A model generated the notes under the pieces. The model made no database searches. It saw only the letters and a program-made list of their open reading frames with translations, and had not been told where the DNA came from. Of a DNA stretch of 64,000 nucleotides, positions 12,425 to 24,450 are shown piece by piece. Each line of letters begins with the position of its first letter. Position 1 is the first letter of the stretch. The translations under genes were made by a program, and so were the position numbers. Origin of the DNA: Aquatica leii (lineage: Eukaryota > Arthropoda > Insecta > Coleoptera > Lampyridae). The stretch spans positions 174,838,035-174,902,034 of the forward strand of contig CM069432.1 in assembly GCA_035610365.1 (NCBI GenBank), given 5' to 3'.

Positions 12425-12491
<67 letters not shown>
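12425..12491 (+). repeat. (TAA)n tail of the LINE
   Basis: About 22 TAA/AAT units follow the ORF2 stop by about 80 bp. I-clade elements end in TAA repeats rather than poly(A). Confidence 0.9.
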
Positions 12492-12494
<3 letters not shown>

Positions 12495-13376
12495 TAATAA
12501 TTTAACGTCGTGGAATAATAATAACTATTACAGGTAAATAGATATAATTTTAGACATAAAAGTTTCACCATAGAACAGATTAATAATTTTTTACGTTAAA
12601 TGGTGTACATAAAAAAATTATTAAGATATAATTTTATTTTATTTTGGCGGTATTATAAACTAATCAGCATAATTTGCAGCATCCTGCTACGCACCGAAGC
12701 CTTACGAAGTATAACGTGGTATAACCTCAGTTTTGTTATTACTTTAAATGCTTGTTAAAACGATGTCTACTACCATATAAAAGTTTAAAATATTGTATTC
12801 CAATATGTAATTTGTAATTACAGTGTTTCTTTATAAATTTAGATCTTTACTAGACATAGTAAAGTTAAAAAATATAATCTTTATTTATACTGTGCATATT
12901 TGTATTAATCAACATGGGAGTATATAATTTAATTAATACAAATTTGATAACAGAATGATGGAATAATCATGCTATGTGATATGATTTTGGCATCACAGTG
13001 ACATTTAACTTTCTTATAGATGGTATCATTTTAATGCCTCAAAAATGATAGTGACAGTTTATAGATACAGATTTCATGCGGAATTTTTGAGACAAATCTT
13101 GTATGAAAAAAGTGGCCAAAATGATGCCTAATTGATGCCCGAGAAATGGTGTTAAAAAGATATCTTTTTACGAGAATTTTGCTATTTGGGTATGTTACGA
13201 TCAACTTCATTTTATTGTTTTCTTTTCGATAAAAATGTAATGCGGTATTTTTACAGTCTTCTGAGAAATATTATTTCAACCTTCAACAACAACCTTACAA
13301 ATTAATTTAAAAAAATTTACAGTACTTTTCTGTATTTTTTTAAAATTACGTACGACAAATATACCGTTTCACTTAC
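12492..13376. other. AT-rich non-coding stretch
   Basis: I looked for the transposase DDE core expected between the two pogo-like fragments and do not see it. No gene recognised. Confidence 0.5.
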
Positions 13377-13760
13377 AATACGTCGTGCAACTTCGACTGC
13401 TTCATGATTACTGAATTGAAATCATTGCGGGCTACAAAGGCGAGAGCTAATTTTCGTATTTCTTTGGGTAGCAATCCGTAAATTATCTGCGACGCCTTTG
13501 TTATGTATTCAATCATGACTTTTTCCTGGAACGTGTTAAATACTTGTTTTGCACAGCGCTAACCCATGGTCATAAGCACTGTAGATCTTTGTTCAATTGC
13601 TTGTCTTTTCTTCTTTATAAATCTGTCTGATGATACGTAATGAAGTTGATATGATGCCGCTGCCCTAGTTGATGTACCATTGATTTGGTTGAACGTTTCT
13701 TCTATAGGCAGAGGTTAGATTTAAACCCTTTTCAATCTTTCCAAATCTTACTCGTGGCAT
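13377..13760 (-). pseudogene. pogo/Tigger-like transposase, N-terminal remnant
   Basis: DNA-binding N-terminus of a pogo-superfamily transposase. The minus strand starts MPRVRFGKIEKGLNL at 13760. After a TAG and a frame change it continues STRAAASYQLHYVSS (helix-turn-helix region). Later comes VFNTFQEKVMIEYITKASQ followed by YGLLPKEIRKLALAF, the CENP-B-type segment found after the HTH in jerky/Tigger proteins. The readable part ends at 13377, immediately followed (minus strand) by GTAAGT, a good splice donor sequence, so this could have been a first exon. Same strand and family type as the C-terminal piece at 5721-6250. Confidence 0.6.
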
Positions 13761-14660
13761 AGTTTATTTAGATTAATACAATGTCACGGTATGTAAAAAC
13801 ATGTTAAAACACATATGGGGACAACTAAAACATTTTTAACTGTCTTTATAACTTTTGTTTCAATTGTCCCCTTAAGACATCTTTAGCTAAAATATAAAAT
13901 ATAGAAATAGACAAGTTTCAACTACACCAATCACTATACAGACTTCAAATTAACTTATAAAAATGGCAACAATTAAATGCTTACTGACTTTGTTGTAGCA
14001 CAATTCTTCCAGAGTTATAACGTTTAATTTGCTATGAATGAATCACTATTTTGGAGTACATTTTTAACAAACGCTAGTGATCGACTGTTCTTTACAAACG
14101 GCGTGGATAGACCCATCATTCAAGACCGAAGCAACTAGAATAAACGCCAATAGAAGGCCAATATGGCTACTGTTTCAACTGTACTCTGTTTAAATTGTCC
14201 CCGGTCTACCCTAGAATAAAATTTTCATTTTTGTTTAAATTATTTGTCGATATTATTATGATTACTTGTATTATTTAATACGGAAACATTGGCAAAACAT
14301 TAAATCTTTTGTTTGCACTTGAGTTTTACGTCATGTATTTGCGCTTTATCGTTATCTTTCATGTTTACTTGTAGAGTAATTGATTGATGCTTCTAGGAAA
14401 GATTAACTTTAGACTGTAGTATACGTGATCAAATTTTTTTTACGCCAAGGTTCAAGTATTTATACACAATTTTGATGGAAATTCCAAAACAAGCAAACTT
14501 ATGACATTAATTATTGTAGTAAAAACGCAACATTTTTAATATTGCAATACTATATACATTTCGTCTTAAAGACTAAGAAATAATAATGTGCAGAATACAC
14601 AGCGTCGATAAATTTCGCCCTACCAATAAAGAAAATGATAAAATACTTAACTTATCAGTT
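13761..14660. other. Non-coding stretch with repeated GGGGACA boxes
   Basis: No gene. GGGGACA or its complement occurs near 13817, 13868 and 14197. The last sits in ATTGTCCCCGGTCTACCCT at about 14193-14211, which could be the terminal inverted repeat of the minus-strand pogo-like element. Low confidence without a clear partner. Confidence 0.3.
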
Positions 14661-14663
14661 TGG

Positions 14664-14670
14664 TATAAAT
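14664..14670 (+). promoter_or_regulatory. TATA box of the NPC2-like gene
   Basis: TATAAAT lies 62 bp upstream of the start codon at 14726. A start site about 30 bp downstream would give a 5' UTR of about 30 nt. Confidence 0.55.
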
Positions 14671-14725
14671 ACGCTTACAATTTCGATTATTAATTTAATA
14701 GTGTAATCTTACAAGAATTTCAAGA

Positions 14726-15545
14726 ATGTCGAATCGATTCATCATCTTTGTGTTTGCCGTAATAACTTTGATTTCGGCGGTTGTGGGCGAAATTGTTACT
14801 GTCGAAAATTGCGGTAAGTAGAATTATTTTATTAAACACCAACAGAACTATTTTACAAGTATTTGTTGTATAATCAAAAATTTTTGTCTACAGCACCTAA
14901 TAAAGAAAAATGCACTATCGAAGAAGTACGAATTGATCCGTGTGCCGAAGCTGCTTCAAAAAAACCATGCAAACTTAAACGCGGGAAACCCGCTGGAGTT
15001 GCAATAGATTACGTTCCACGTAAGTATATTTTTCGTTTCTTTAAATTGCACACGCTTTTATTTGGTTTAATGGTGTATTGGTACTGTAATTCGTAATTAT
15101 TCTAAACTGATGATCATATCAAAATGAATCTTCATTACAGGACGAAGTGCTTAAACATGGGATTTTTACCATAAAATCAATAATAGGTAAGTTTATATGT
15201 ATGTAAAAGTTAAAGCCCGAATCAAGTTGAAGAATCAATATTTCTAATGTACATAAATTTTAAAGTCAATAAAGCTATTTATTTAATAATTTTTTTTTTC
15301 CAGATTTTTCATCGGATAGTATAACAGCGAAGGCTACCTATCTAGATCAACTTCTGCCGGGTATGGATACTGATGGTTGTAAAACTACAAAATGTCCAGT
15401 TATAGCCGGAAACAAACAAACATACACATACAATTTGAACATTGCTCGAAAATTTCCATCGGGTATTTTCAATGTTCACTGGACTCTTACTGGAGAGAAC
15501 GATGAAGATCAATGTTGTGTAATAACTAAAATATTTTTAAAATAA
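14726..15545 (+). CDS. NPC2-like secreted ML-domain lipid-binding protein
   Basis: Small secreted sterol/lipid-binding protein of the NPC2/MD-2-related (ML) family; insects have many copies, with roles in sterol handling, immunity or chemosensation. Exons by splice signals: 14726-14813, 14894-15019, 15304-15545 (both introns phase 1, GTAAGT donors). The product is 151 aa, normal for the family. Residues 1-21 form a signal peptide with core FIIFVFAVITLISAVV. The ML pattern is clear: ENC (C29), C36, C46, PCKLKRGKPAG (C55), DYVPHFSSDSITAKA, DGC (C97), KCP (C102), QTYTYNLNI, and a final VHWTLTGENDEDQCC with C142/C143. Start chosen because it opens the signal peptide 56 bp after the TATA box. Odd: the intron at 15020-15303 contains a strong candidate 46-bp exon, and the last codons plus 3' flank are tandemly duplicated. 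Which NPC2 paralogue this is cannot be told. Confidence 0.88.
15141..15186 (+). other. Candidate poison exon within NPC2-like intron 2
   Basis: 46 bp bounded by TTCATTACAG acceptor and GTAAGT donor sequences. If included it reads four residues and then TAA, and its length is not a multiple of three. Skipping it gives a perfect ML domain. It may be an alternatively spliced NMD exon or a chance pair of splice sites. Confidence 0.4.
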
Positions 15546-16148
15546 TAGTTTAAGACGTGTTGAAAACCATCTAATCACGTGGTAGTTATATTTAATAATT
15601 ACTGAACGAATCTCTTTTCATGTAATAATTTACAAACATGTATTATTTATTAATTTTTTATTCATAAATTTGTATAATTTCATTTAAAATTTAGCTTGCT
15701 CTAAAAAATACATTTTATACAATTTTTTTGTTTATCTAAGTTTAAAATGTTTATGTAAAAGTACAGTTGCACTTGAAATCGTTGACTTACGATAACTTTT
15801 ATCAGAGTACGAAGTGTGCACAGTTTTCATAATGTTGTGTAATAACTAAAATGTTTTTAAAATAATAGTTTATCGCGTGTTGGAAACCATCTAATCATGT
15901 GTGGTAGTTATATTCAATACTTACTGAGCAAATCTCAATTTATAATAATTTACAAACATGTATTATTTATTAATTTTTTTTATAAATTTGTATAATTTCA
16001 TTTGAAATTTAACTTGCACTAAGAAAATATAATTTATAATTTTTTTTTGTTTATGTAAGTATACAATGTTTCATAAAAGTACAGTTGCACTTCAAATCGT
16101 TGACTTTAGATAACTTTTATCAGAGTACGAAGTGTGTACGGGTTTCAT
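15511..16148 (+). repeat. Tandem duplication of the NPC2-like gene 3' end
   Basis: 15511-15830 and 15831-16148 are directly abutting diverged copies. The unit starts within the last 12 codons and covers the 3' flank to a shared ACGAAGTGTG...TTTCAT end. The second copy keeps the last codons nearly intact but has no upstream exon. Confidence 0.9.
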
Positions 16149-18330
16149 AATAGTTCATGTTGGTGTATCAACAAAAAGTCATGTTATAATTATTAACCAA
16201 CTTTGATTTATAAACACAAAAACATGCTTATTTGATTATTAAGGCTAGTTAGACCGTTAGTGATTTTTTTTGTTTAGGAATGTATAATAATTATTGCAAG
16301 AGGGTCATTAAAAAAACGCAATTATCACAAAAAGTCTAAAAAACATGCCTACAGTAACGCGATTTATATTTAAGATTAATTATGTTTAAGATATTCGTCT
16401 ATCTTTACAACTACCAAAATATTCAACAACAAGCTCATTAAAATTTATAATGTTTTTAGTGTAAGATTGCGTAGAAATGTTTTAATTCTTTTTAACGTAG
16501 AGAAACGTCTCTCGTTTTCCACTATAGTGATAGACAAAGCCAATCAATTATTTTATTTATCTATTTTTACAAACATTTTCATTGTGGTTTTTAATTGACT
16601 TTCGGCAAGCGCTGTCCAATTGTAAGCGAATATTAACACTACCAAGGGTAGCATAATTCATACAATTTTCATGTGATTTGCCGATAACGAGTGCTTTTTA
16701 CTTTTTCTTTTAAATGCTACTAATCCGTAACATTATTCTTACACCATAATGATTAATGAATCATGTGAAAACAGTAAATTTATTTCAAATCCACAAAATC
16801 AATTTAACGAATACGAATACACATATTCTTTAAAATTACTGTAGACTTCTTCTACTAGCGATTAATTTTTTAATGTCTTGTATCATCGTGATTATAAAAC
16901 AAACACGATAATAAGTAGGTACTTAAACATAATTAATTTTCTTTTAACATGTGAAAGTCATTGACATTCGTTACAAACGAATATTATCAAACAACTAAAA
17001 AATCGAGTGCAAAGTTTGTCGTATGTGATAATAAATGTGCATTCCAGCATCTTTGTTTTATACACAGATGTTGTAGAAATAATAATAAATGACGTAAGCA
17101 TTGCATTGAATACGCAAAATGGGACCCGGTTGACTACCGCAGAAAGCATTTAGGTACGATCATAGAATCTTATATATTAAATAGATGAGCAAAGCTTAAT
17201 TTAAAATGCTCGTTAACAAAACTCGTTTCAATGCAACAAATTGTTTCTTTTACATTTTTATTTAATAATGGTAGTTATAAAATATATAATTATTTTACAT
17301 AACAATCTGATATTAAAATCATCTCCTAAAATGCAGAGGAATTTATCGAACCAGTGTAAAAGATGCATATGAAACTGTTACAAAATTCTGATTTATTTAA
17401 CTGGTATACTGTATATGTCATTAACATCAGCTTTTAGTTAGCCTAAACAATGCAAAATTATTACTTGAATCATGTATGATTAAAGTTTATTTGCATGAGC
17501 TACAATACTTTTTATTCTGAATTAGACGATGATGAGATTAGCACTATAAGGTGTTAAATACAAATGAAATAATCAAACATTATTAAATTTTACAAAACAT
17601 GTAGATTGTAAATGTACTACACATGCTTTATCTCCATTTATGTTTATACATGTATATTTTTTTAATATTAGAATTTAGATAATTGTGGAATTTCATAGTT
17701 TGAATCGAGTGCATTACTTTATTTAAGTATATAATTTCTGTTTTAGTTTTTGCCAAGTTGGTTGTTGTTATTTTATCTTAATTTTACTATAATATGAAAA
17801 TGAGGAAATATATAGCGATAAGTACTCTTACTGTAATCAACTTTGGTAATCAAGTGTTTTTAAAATATATCTATTTAAATACTAAAAACAGTTTTTATTA
17901 TACATCTGGTAACAATGCATGACTTACTAAAATATTCATGTGACAACGTGGTGACAACCTCGCACACGCAGCTGTCACTTTTGTTGTTTTAAACCTGTCA
18001 CTTGATATGTTCGTAAGTTGTGCGTGGATTTTAATATTTAGCACATTTTTTTAGTAATTTAATTTGCTTTTTCTAATTTTGCTTACTAAAATGTTTATTA
18101 CATATATTGAATTTCATTGTTAAAACAACGTTTTAATCATAAAGTCAACTAAATTAAGTCAAAACAGTTAATAAAAGGTTTATAGCAATACTTTATTGAC
18201 TCAATACAGTGAATAAAATGTTTTAGCCGCACTTTATTCTCACTCCTATTAGCAACACATATAAAGTAAAAATATTAAACGTCGCACTACATTTAAAATA
18301 TTTATTTATGAAGCAGGCGTCTAAATCAAG
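16149..18330. other. AT-rich non-coding stretch
   Basis: No gene or structured repeat recognised on either strand. The short open frame at 16958-17149 (minus) has no recognisable family or neighbours. Confidence 0.5.
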
Positions 18331-18344
18331 ACGTTATTAAAATC

Positions 18345-18760
18345 TATATTAGTATAATCAGGGCAAAACGTGGTCTTCATGATTATCCTACTTTTTTAGA
18401 ATTCAAATATAGATTAAAGTTTTACATTCTTGGAAGAAATGATAGAGCGTAATTATTCGGAATTTTCAAATGTAGAAATAATCGATACCCCGGATATACC
18501 ACTTAGTAGATCACTAATATAAATGCATTAAATTCTTTACTTGATTAATCGTATGATGAACTTGATAATGATGACTGTGAACTTCATGAGCTGTCATATA
18601 ACGGATTTTGGCGGGATTGCCATAAAGTACAAGATTCTACTTTGCAAAGTTCTTCAAATCAAAATTATTCTTAGAATGATCATCTTAGTGAAGGTGGTCT
18701 ATCAAAACCATCTTACATGCCTGATATCTGTTTGTTATTATTTATCCTTATATTAATGCA
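18345..18760 (+). pseudogene. P-element/THAP9-like transposase C-terminal scrap
   Basis: Reading through frame changes and stops, the plus strand gives IIRAKRGLHDYPTFLEFKYR, then LKFYILGRNDR, then FSNVEIIDTPDIPLSR, and later YDELDNDDCELHELSYNGFW. The G-G/L-x-D-H/Y-P-T-x-x-E-F-x-Y-R-L/I-R/K block followed by ILG(R/K) is typical of the C-terminal region of P-element and THAP9-like transposases in insects. No THAP finger or catalytic core is found upstream. Identification rests on motif memory; a host exon is less likely because of the stops. Confidence 0.45.
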
Positions 18761-20400
18761 GTTTTCATAAGTATTTATGTATACTTTTAGTACATATATT
18801 ATAATCTTATAAAAACAATCTATTCGCACATTTTGTCGTTACCTTGTTAAAAATTGAATCATTAACACTTTGAACTTACGTTATAATAAATAACACAAGA
18901 TAACTATAAATACAATCAATTGTTACAAGACTAATGCAAACCACTGGTTTATACATTGAAAAAATTATATATTTAGATATTCGACATGAATAGATTTTTT
19001 TAAATTACTGGCTGCAAAAGCAAAATCTTGTCATTGAATCAATAGTACTTTTTAAACTAATCTAGCTCATTCATATTAGGTTATGCTTGAAATTAATGTA
19101 TTAAAAAAATTCAAATATTAAATGATTTGAAGTTAACTAAAATTGTATGTATTTAAAGCAAGTAAATTATACTCACTATTTTTTTAATTAGAGATGACTA
19201 AAAAACAAGAATTAAACAATAGTAACAGATAACTAATAGTATAAACACTGTCAAGTTGACATAACATAAATACAAGTTTTGACATAATTTTTTAATTGTC
19301 ATTTTAGGTATTACCAATACAAATTTTTAAATTAATTTATTTATGTTCTGCGTTATTTTTTTTCGTAAAATTCTGTTTAACTTTGATTACTAATTAAATA
19401 TAGAGTCGTAGAAAAAGTATGGTGTATAATTCGCAAGGAATGTGTATTGCCAACTCGTACAAATTGTCAACTCGTACGAATTGCCAATTTTCATACTTGC
19501 TGGCAATGACCACCATTCTTTACTCATTATACAATATACTATTGTTTTAGTTATATAGTATATAGGTACATAATTATATTCGTACACTTGACCCTAAAGA
19601 AAATAAATTCAAAATGTTATAAATAAGGACAACAGGCCATTACTGTGTTTTATTGTGCTTATGTTTGTTCACGCTAATAGTAATAATCAAAATTGACTTT
19701 GAATTTTTTTTATTCGAAAATTGCCCAAAATAACATTTTGCATTATTAAGTGTAGTTAAATTTAAATATTGCAATTCTCTTTCATATTGTTGAATTTTCG
19801 TATATGTTTTCAATGTACGACTACGGTTAACCACTCTGAGAGTGACGTCATGCGCGAAGCGACCGCAAACTCGTTCACCGGACCATTCAGCGCATAAAAT
19901 TGTATTATGTCTGTTTCACTCTTAACTACAATAACTATCATTTACGATTTGGCTACGTTATATAATAAATACGGACTATATGGAGAGTCATTGTCCGAAT
20001 GACCTAATAGAGAAATCGCTATATAAAGGCAAGTGTCAACGATTTTTAAACTATTAATTTTTCATTTTCATATTTATTTATATTATAAAAAACAATTTGA
20101 TGTAAAGTAAATTTTAATTTCAATTCAATTTGTTTTGATCCAATTTTTTCTATTTTCCATTAATCCTTTTTTAATTTTTTTACATTTAATATTATGATAA
20201 CATTAAAGCATATATTAATAAAAAACAACCGATTGCGTATTTTTTTTATTTATGGTCGTATCGATTATTTTTCTACAGTTTAATGGCATATTTTTAGTTA
20301 TAAATATTTGAAACACTTTAATAATAAAAATAAAAGCAAATAAACAGTTCAATAGTTAAAATTAGTAACAAAACAGGCTGCTATTCAGTCTTAATTCATT
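18761..20400. other. AT-rich non-coding stretch
   Basis: No gene recognised. A TGACGTCA (CRE-like) palindrome at 19843-19850 sits in a short GC-richer patch (about 19835-19895). Confidence 0.5.
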
Positions 20401-20420
20401 TATCAGGTGTCTGGTATAAA

Positions 20421-20531
20421 ATGATTTTTATTTTGTATTTACTCCTTACACTCCTTACCCTTACGCTAACGTGGTTGGCGTGGTTAAAGTACATTCAATG
20501 TAAAAAGTATTTCGAAGGAAAATTCAAATAA
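20421..20531 (+). CDS. 36-aa ORF with one N-terminal membrane segment, possible exon remnant
   Basis: The ORF starts at an ATG directly after GGTATAAA and encodes a hydrophobic leader (IFILYLLLTLLTLTLTWLAW) followed by a basic stretch, LKYIQCKKYFEGKFK, then TAA. After the stop the frame continues HGLPKLIFLHQF. A membrane anchor, then a basic region, then a proline segment resembles the N-terminus of a microsomal cytochrome P450, but the family signature is absent nearby. It may be a decayed first exon or chance. Confidence 0.2.
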   Translation: MIFILYLLLTLLTLTLTWLAWLKYIQCKKYFEGKFK

Positions 20532-23100
20532 CATGGATTACCAAAGTTAATTTTTTTGCATCAATTCATTTTTAAGCTATTTAAAACTTTAATGTTGCTC
20601 ACATTTATTGATATTTTTAATTTTGAGGTTACCTCAAAGAAGCAAATAAATTGTATCACACATTTAGCTTACTAAAGATTATATAGATATATTTTCTTCG
20701 TTGTTATTCCCATAATCTCATTTTTCTGTTTCATCTCTAGCCGTTCATTCCGTTGTTACATTTTCTGAGTAAGTAATTGACATTCCGACAATATTGGTTT
20801 TTAATCTTATATGATAAACTTATATCAGAAAATACATTTTTCACTAACCTTCCACATCGAAAACCCTTTGTGCGATATTATTCACTGACGTTTTATTATT
20901 TTGAGTTAGGTTCCTTATAGCTCTTGCACTTAAACTCCAAGTTTATTGTGTAAAAATTTGCAAAGGTTTTGCATAGCTCAAATTACGATTATCTAAAATT
21001 AACTAGTAAACTATAAACTTATATAACTTTAATTCCCATTTGAATTAAACTTATTGCGTTTCAAAATTATTATAATGAAACGGTTAATTATTTTAGTTAC
21101 ATTACGAAAAAATTAAAAACCATACTACAACATAAATTGGTTTCTTAAAGCCTTTTGGTCACATATGCAATTAACGGCAAATAATAAATATCTTGATTTA
21201 ATTTGAAACGCTTGGTGGATGGACTTTAAAGGCGACGTCAATATTTCTAGTAGTTCAAATGTTACAAATTTGTTTTTTCAGAAACAGTGAACGTTTTAAA
21301 TTTGCCACTATAAGAACGTAAAATGTCCGCGTACAACAAAACGAACCGGATTCGTTTAATACATGTCTTAACAATTTCTTACGAGAGTGTCACGTTGGTG
21401 TTGAATAAAAAACAATTTTGGAAAGTAAAATAAAATGAAATGATAAAATGAAATGAAAAAATTAAATGTGTATCATACTCAAGAAGATTTTAACCTCAGA
21501 CCATAGCTATCAACAACGAGGCTTTTAGTTTAGAAAATTAATTACAGAAGCGTATTGGATAACTCAAGAAAATCCTTTTGTCAAATTGAGTTTGGTTATA
21601 AAAGGTTATAATAAAAAAATGTCTGCTGATGTCGTTATTTAACAAAGAGAAATATGTTTGACGTTTTTACGTATGGGTTCATGTAGGTTTTAAAAACATC
21701 AAAAACATTTGGTTATTGTACTTTATAGTAAAAGTAATTGCACACGTGTGTTACCACAAAACGTTTTTAAAATTTTTTCAAGTTAACTCAAAAACCCGTT
21801 TTTGATAAATTGCACAATTTACGTTTCATAAAATTCAAAACGTAAATATTATAAGAGTGTTTTTTATTTCATGTTCTAATAAAATTAAATCAATTTGTTT
21901 CATATCATAAATATTTTTGCAACGTTATGCAAGTTATGAAAATAATTTTGTGTTCAAAGTTTTTTACAGTGAAAATACGTTTTGGATTTGTTTTGAGTGG
22001 CTTTGTTCTATTAGGGATAACAAGCGGTAAAGATTACAGTTTGTAAACGCAGAAACTTTTGAGTAGTAGTTATTAGTGGTTAAAATTAGAGTTAAATAAC
22101 AATACGAGAAACTCCACCAGATTGACACAAAAAAAAATTGCTTAAAATATGAATTTATCAAAACCGTACATGCCGAAATAGAGTACATTGACTTCTTTAA
22201 AATTTTATGTTATAGCAGTGTCAAACGTAATACCGGTACAGGTAATAAAGATTTACTTCTGTCTGTTACTTCTCTGTCATTTCTTCCTTAAACTAATTTT
22301 TAAACCGATACTTAACATTTTAACAGCTCCCACTGTACGCAAAACTATGACGTATACAATTAAAATTAAAAAAATAAAACTATAAAGAATGACGTAATTT
22401 TCTCACAACTAAAGTAAAAACGTTTCTTAAAAGCGTTCCATAACAAATTTAGTGTACTATAAATTTATATTTTACTATGAAGCAACTACAGTCATGTTTA
22501 AAAAAAGTTGATTACAAGATGAAATAAAATCGTTATAAATCTAAATTTGTTAACGATTTTGAAAATCACATCATAAAATACAACATAACGGTACTTCAAA
22601 ATAGCTTTTAATTCAAACAAGCGTGAATACCGAGACTTTCACAAAAATAAACTGACAAATTTAACACAACGGTGACACGTTTTTACTAGAAGAATGATAT
22701 CTTAAATTAGTCTTATAGCAGTAAAACTCAAAAATGTAAACCAAAACAACAATGCAAACCAAAATCAAATTTACACTAATAAAACGTAACGTCAACTACA
22801 TCTACAGATCTTGCAATCGATAAGAGTTTAAAAAACACCACAAACGTAAAGTACGAAACAAAAATCTAAAACGAAATTAACCTAACCAAAAGGAAGGGTA
22901 CTATGCTTAGATTTGACACTAAACGCATGTTGCTAAACCGCAGAACCTGCATTTCACAAATTCAATGCATTGCGTTGCTTTGACATTAACAGACAATACC
23001 AAACGATAGCACTTAGCCACCAGCAACAACAGCAAAACAAAAAGAAAAATAGACAAGGTAGTATAAGAATGAAAAATTAAAATTAAAGAACCTCGCCTCT
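20532..23100. other. AT-rich stretch; right part may be the LTR of the gypsy relic
   Basis: No gene recognised. On the minus strand, after the integrase end, the sequence GTGGGGACAGCACTTGTCG followed by TAAGAGGCGAGG (about 23090-23123) looks like a polypurine tract followed by an LTR start, so about 22880-23105 may be LTR. The far LTR boundary could not be found. Confidence 0.35.
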
Positions 23101-23179
23101 TACGACAAGTGCTGTCCCCACTGTAGCGAGTATTCTTAAAGATAAACTAACAAATAAAAAACTAAACCTAATATTAAAC

Positions 23180-24450
23180 TAATTTGCCCTTTTCGGGTTA
23201 AATTTTAAGTCCTTGACGTTCCAAATCCCTTTAGATGCTCCCGTCTTATCAGGCAACTCGTAGATCTGATACGATACTTAGGTGCTGACTTGGTCAAGAA
23301 ATAACGTGAAGCATTGAAAAGAACTTATTTTTCCGCCAAACAGTGTCTCCAACTTGCTGCATGATAACACAAATAATAATAATGATTACAACGGACATAA
23401 GCGGTATTTAAGCGATTGTTAATATCCACGTAAACATCACAAAAGGCTGAGCCTTTTTTGGCAAAAAATGTACGATTTGCAAAAGCGAGATCGTCGATAA
23501 TGTCTGAATCGGCAGTATTGACATGACGTAAGCCGTCTAGACAGATTTCACGTTCAAAATTAGCCAAAAATTGCATTAAGCCGGTAACCTTTTGAACGGC
23601 TGTACAGATACAGTCACAAGACGAGCAGGACGTTTTTGTTCTGGCTTATATGTAATGCAAATATATGCATTGATATAACGAATAACATCTGCTTTCATCT
23701 TAGGCTAATAATAGGGCAGTAAAATTCTTTCAGAACTGTAAAAGCTGTGTACTGCTTAGAGTTTTCATTTCACGGTATTTGCCCATAAGCAGACTTAATA
23801 TCAAGAGATGAAATACATTTTGCGCCACGGAGACGATTCTAAATGGACGAGACGTAAGGTGATGGATAACCATCCTTTTCGGTAAATTTGTTGAGTTTTC
23901 TAAAGCCGACACAAAAGAGGTAAGGGTTGTCATTTTTCTTCACTAAGAAAATTTAGCACATCTGAAAGAAAATAAAACTCCACTAACTTTAACATTTTTT
24001 CTAACTTCAGATTAATTTGCTTCGGGATAAATGGCGAAACTCGGCAGTACCTTTGTTTAATAAGTCCGGAAGATGTCTTAATTTGATGATCAATCAAGTT
24101 GGTGCACCCAAAAGTTTCATCCAAAAAAGAAAAATAGTCATCAACTAAAGTGTCTAATTGCTTAAGCTGTTGTGACGAGAGATCATAACGACAATAAATA
24201 AATAACCGAATACATATTATTTTCTAAACGTAAGGTGGTATTTAAACTTTTAAAACGGTATTCACCTTTTCAGGAACGATGCTTGCCTGTTTCCAAAAAT
24301 CAACACATAAAATCGAAATTGTGCGGAACATCGAAAACGACTAAAACTTCCACAACAATAATTTTTTTCTTTAAGCTCAATAGCAACGAAAAGTGATTCT
24401 AAATTTTGTAGTGATTTTCCATTAGCAATAAATTGTAAAATTTAGCTTAA
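23180..24450 (-). pseudogene. Ty3/gypsy protease-RT-integrase relic with internal deletion
   Basis: Decayed pol on the minus strand, in several frames. In order from 24450 down: protease C-terminus (ANGKSLQNLESLFVAIELK and VVEVLVVFDVPHNF); RT N-terminus (TFGCTNLIDHQIKTSSGLIK then QRYCRVSPFIPKQINLKLEK); RT motif 1-2 (FLVKKNDNPYLFCVGFRKL, then NKFTEKDGYPSPYVSSI, ISSLDIKSAYGQIP, YTAFTV); then a jump directly into the integrase zinc-finger region (KADVIRYINAYICITYKPEQ near 23640-23700); then the integrase C-terminus (VGDTVWRKN, NASRYFLTKSAPKY, YQIYELPDKTGASKGIWNVK, stop near 23187). The YxDD active site, RNase H and most of the DDE core are missing. The relic is a different family from the element at the left edge, judging from its divergent sequence. 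Confidence 0.75.

Larger units (their letters stand above)
7129..12491 (+). mobile_element. I-clade non-LTR retrotransposon (LINE), decayed, with TAA tail
   Basis: Two-ORF LINE: a gag-like ORF1 with zinc knuckles, then ORF2 with an APE-type endonuclease, reverse transcriptase, an RNase H domain after RT, and a C-terminal CCHC. An RNase H domain plus a (TAA)n tail is characteristic of the I clade. Both ORFs carry frameshifts and stops. The 5' boundary is set where the AAT tract ends and is approximate. The TAA tail makes target duplications hard to read because the upstream flank is the same triplet. Confidence 0.85.

Noticed and set aside
12344-12571. Poly-isoleucine ORF on the minus strand
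   Set aside because: Translation of the TAA tail.
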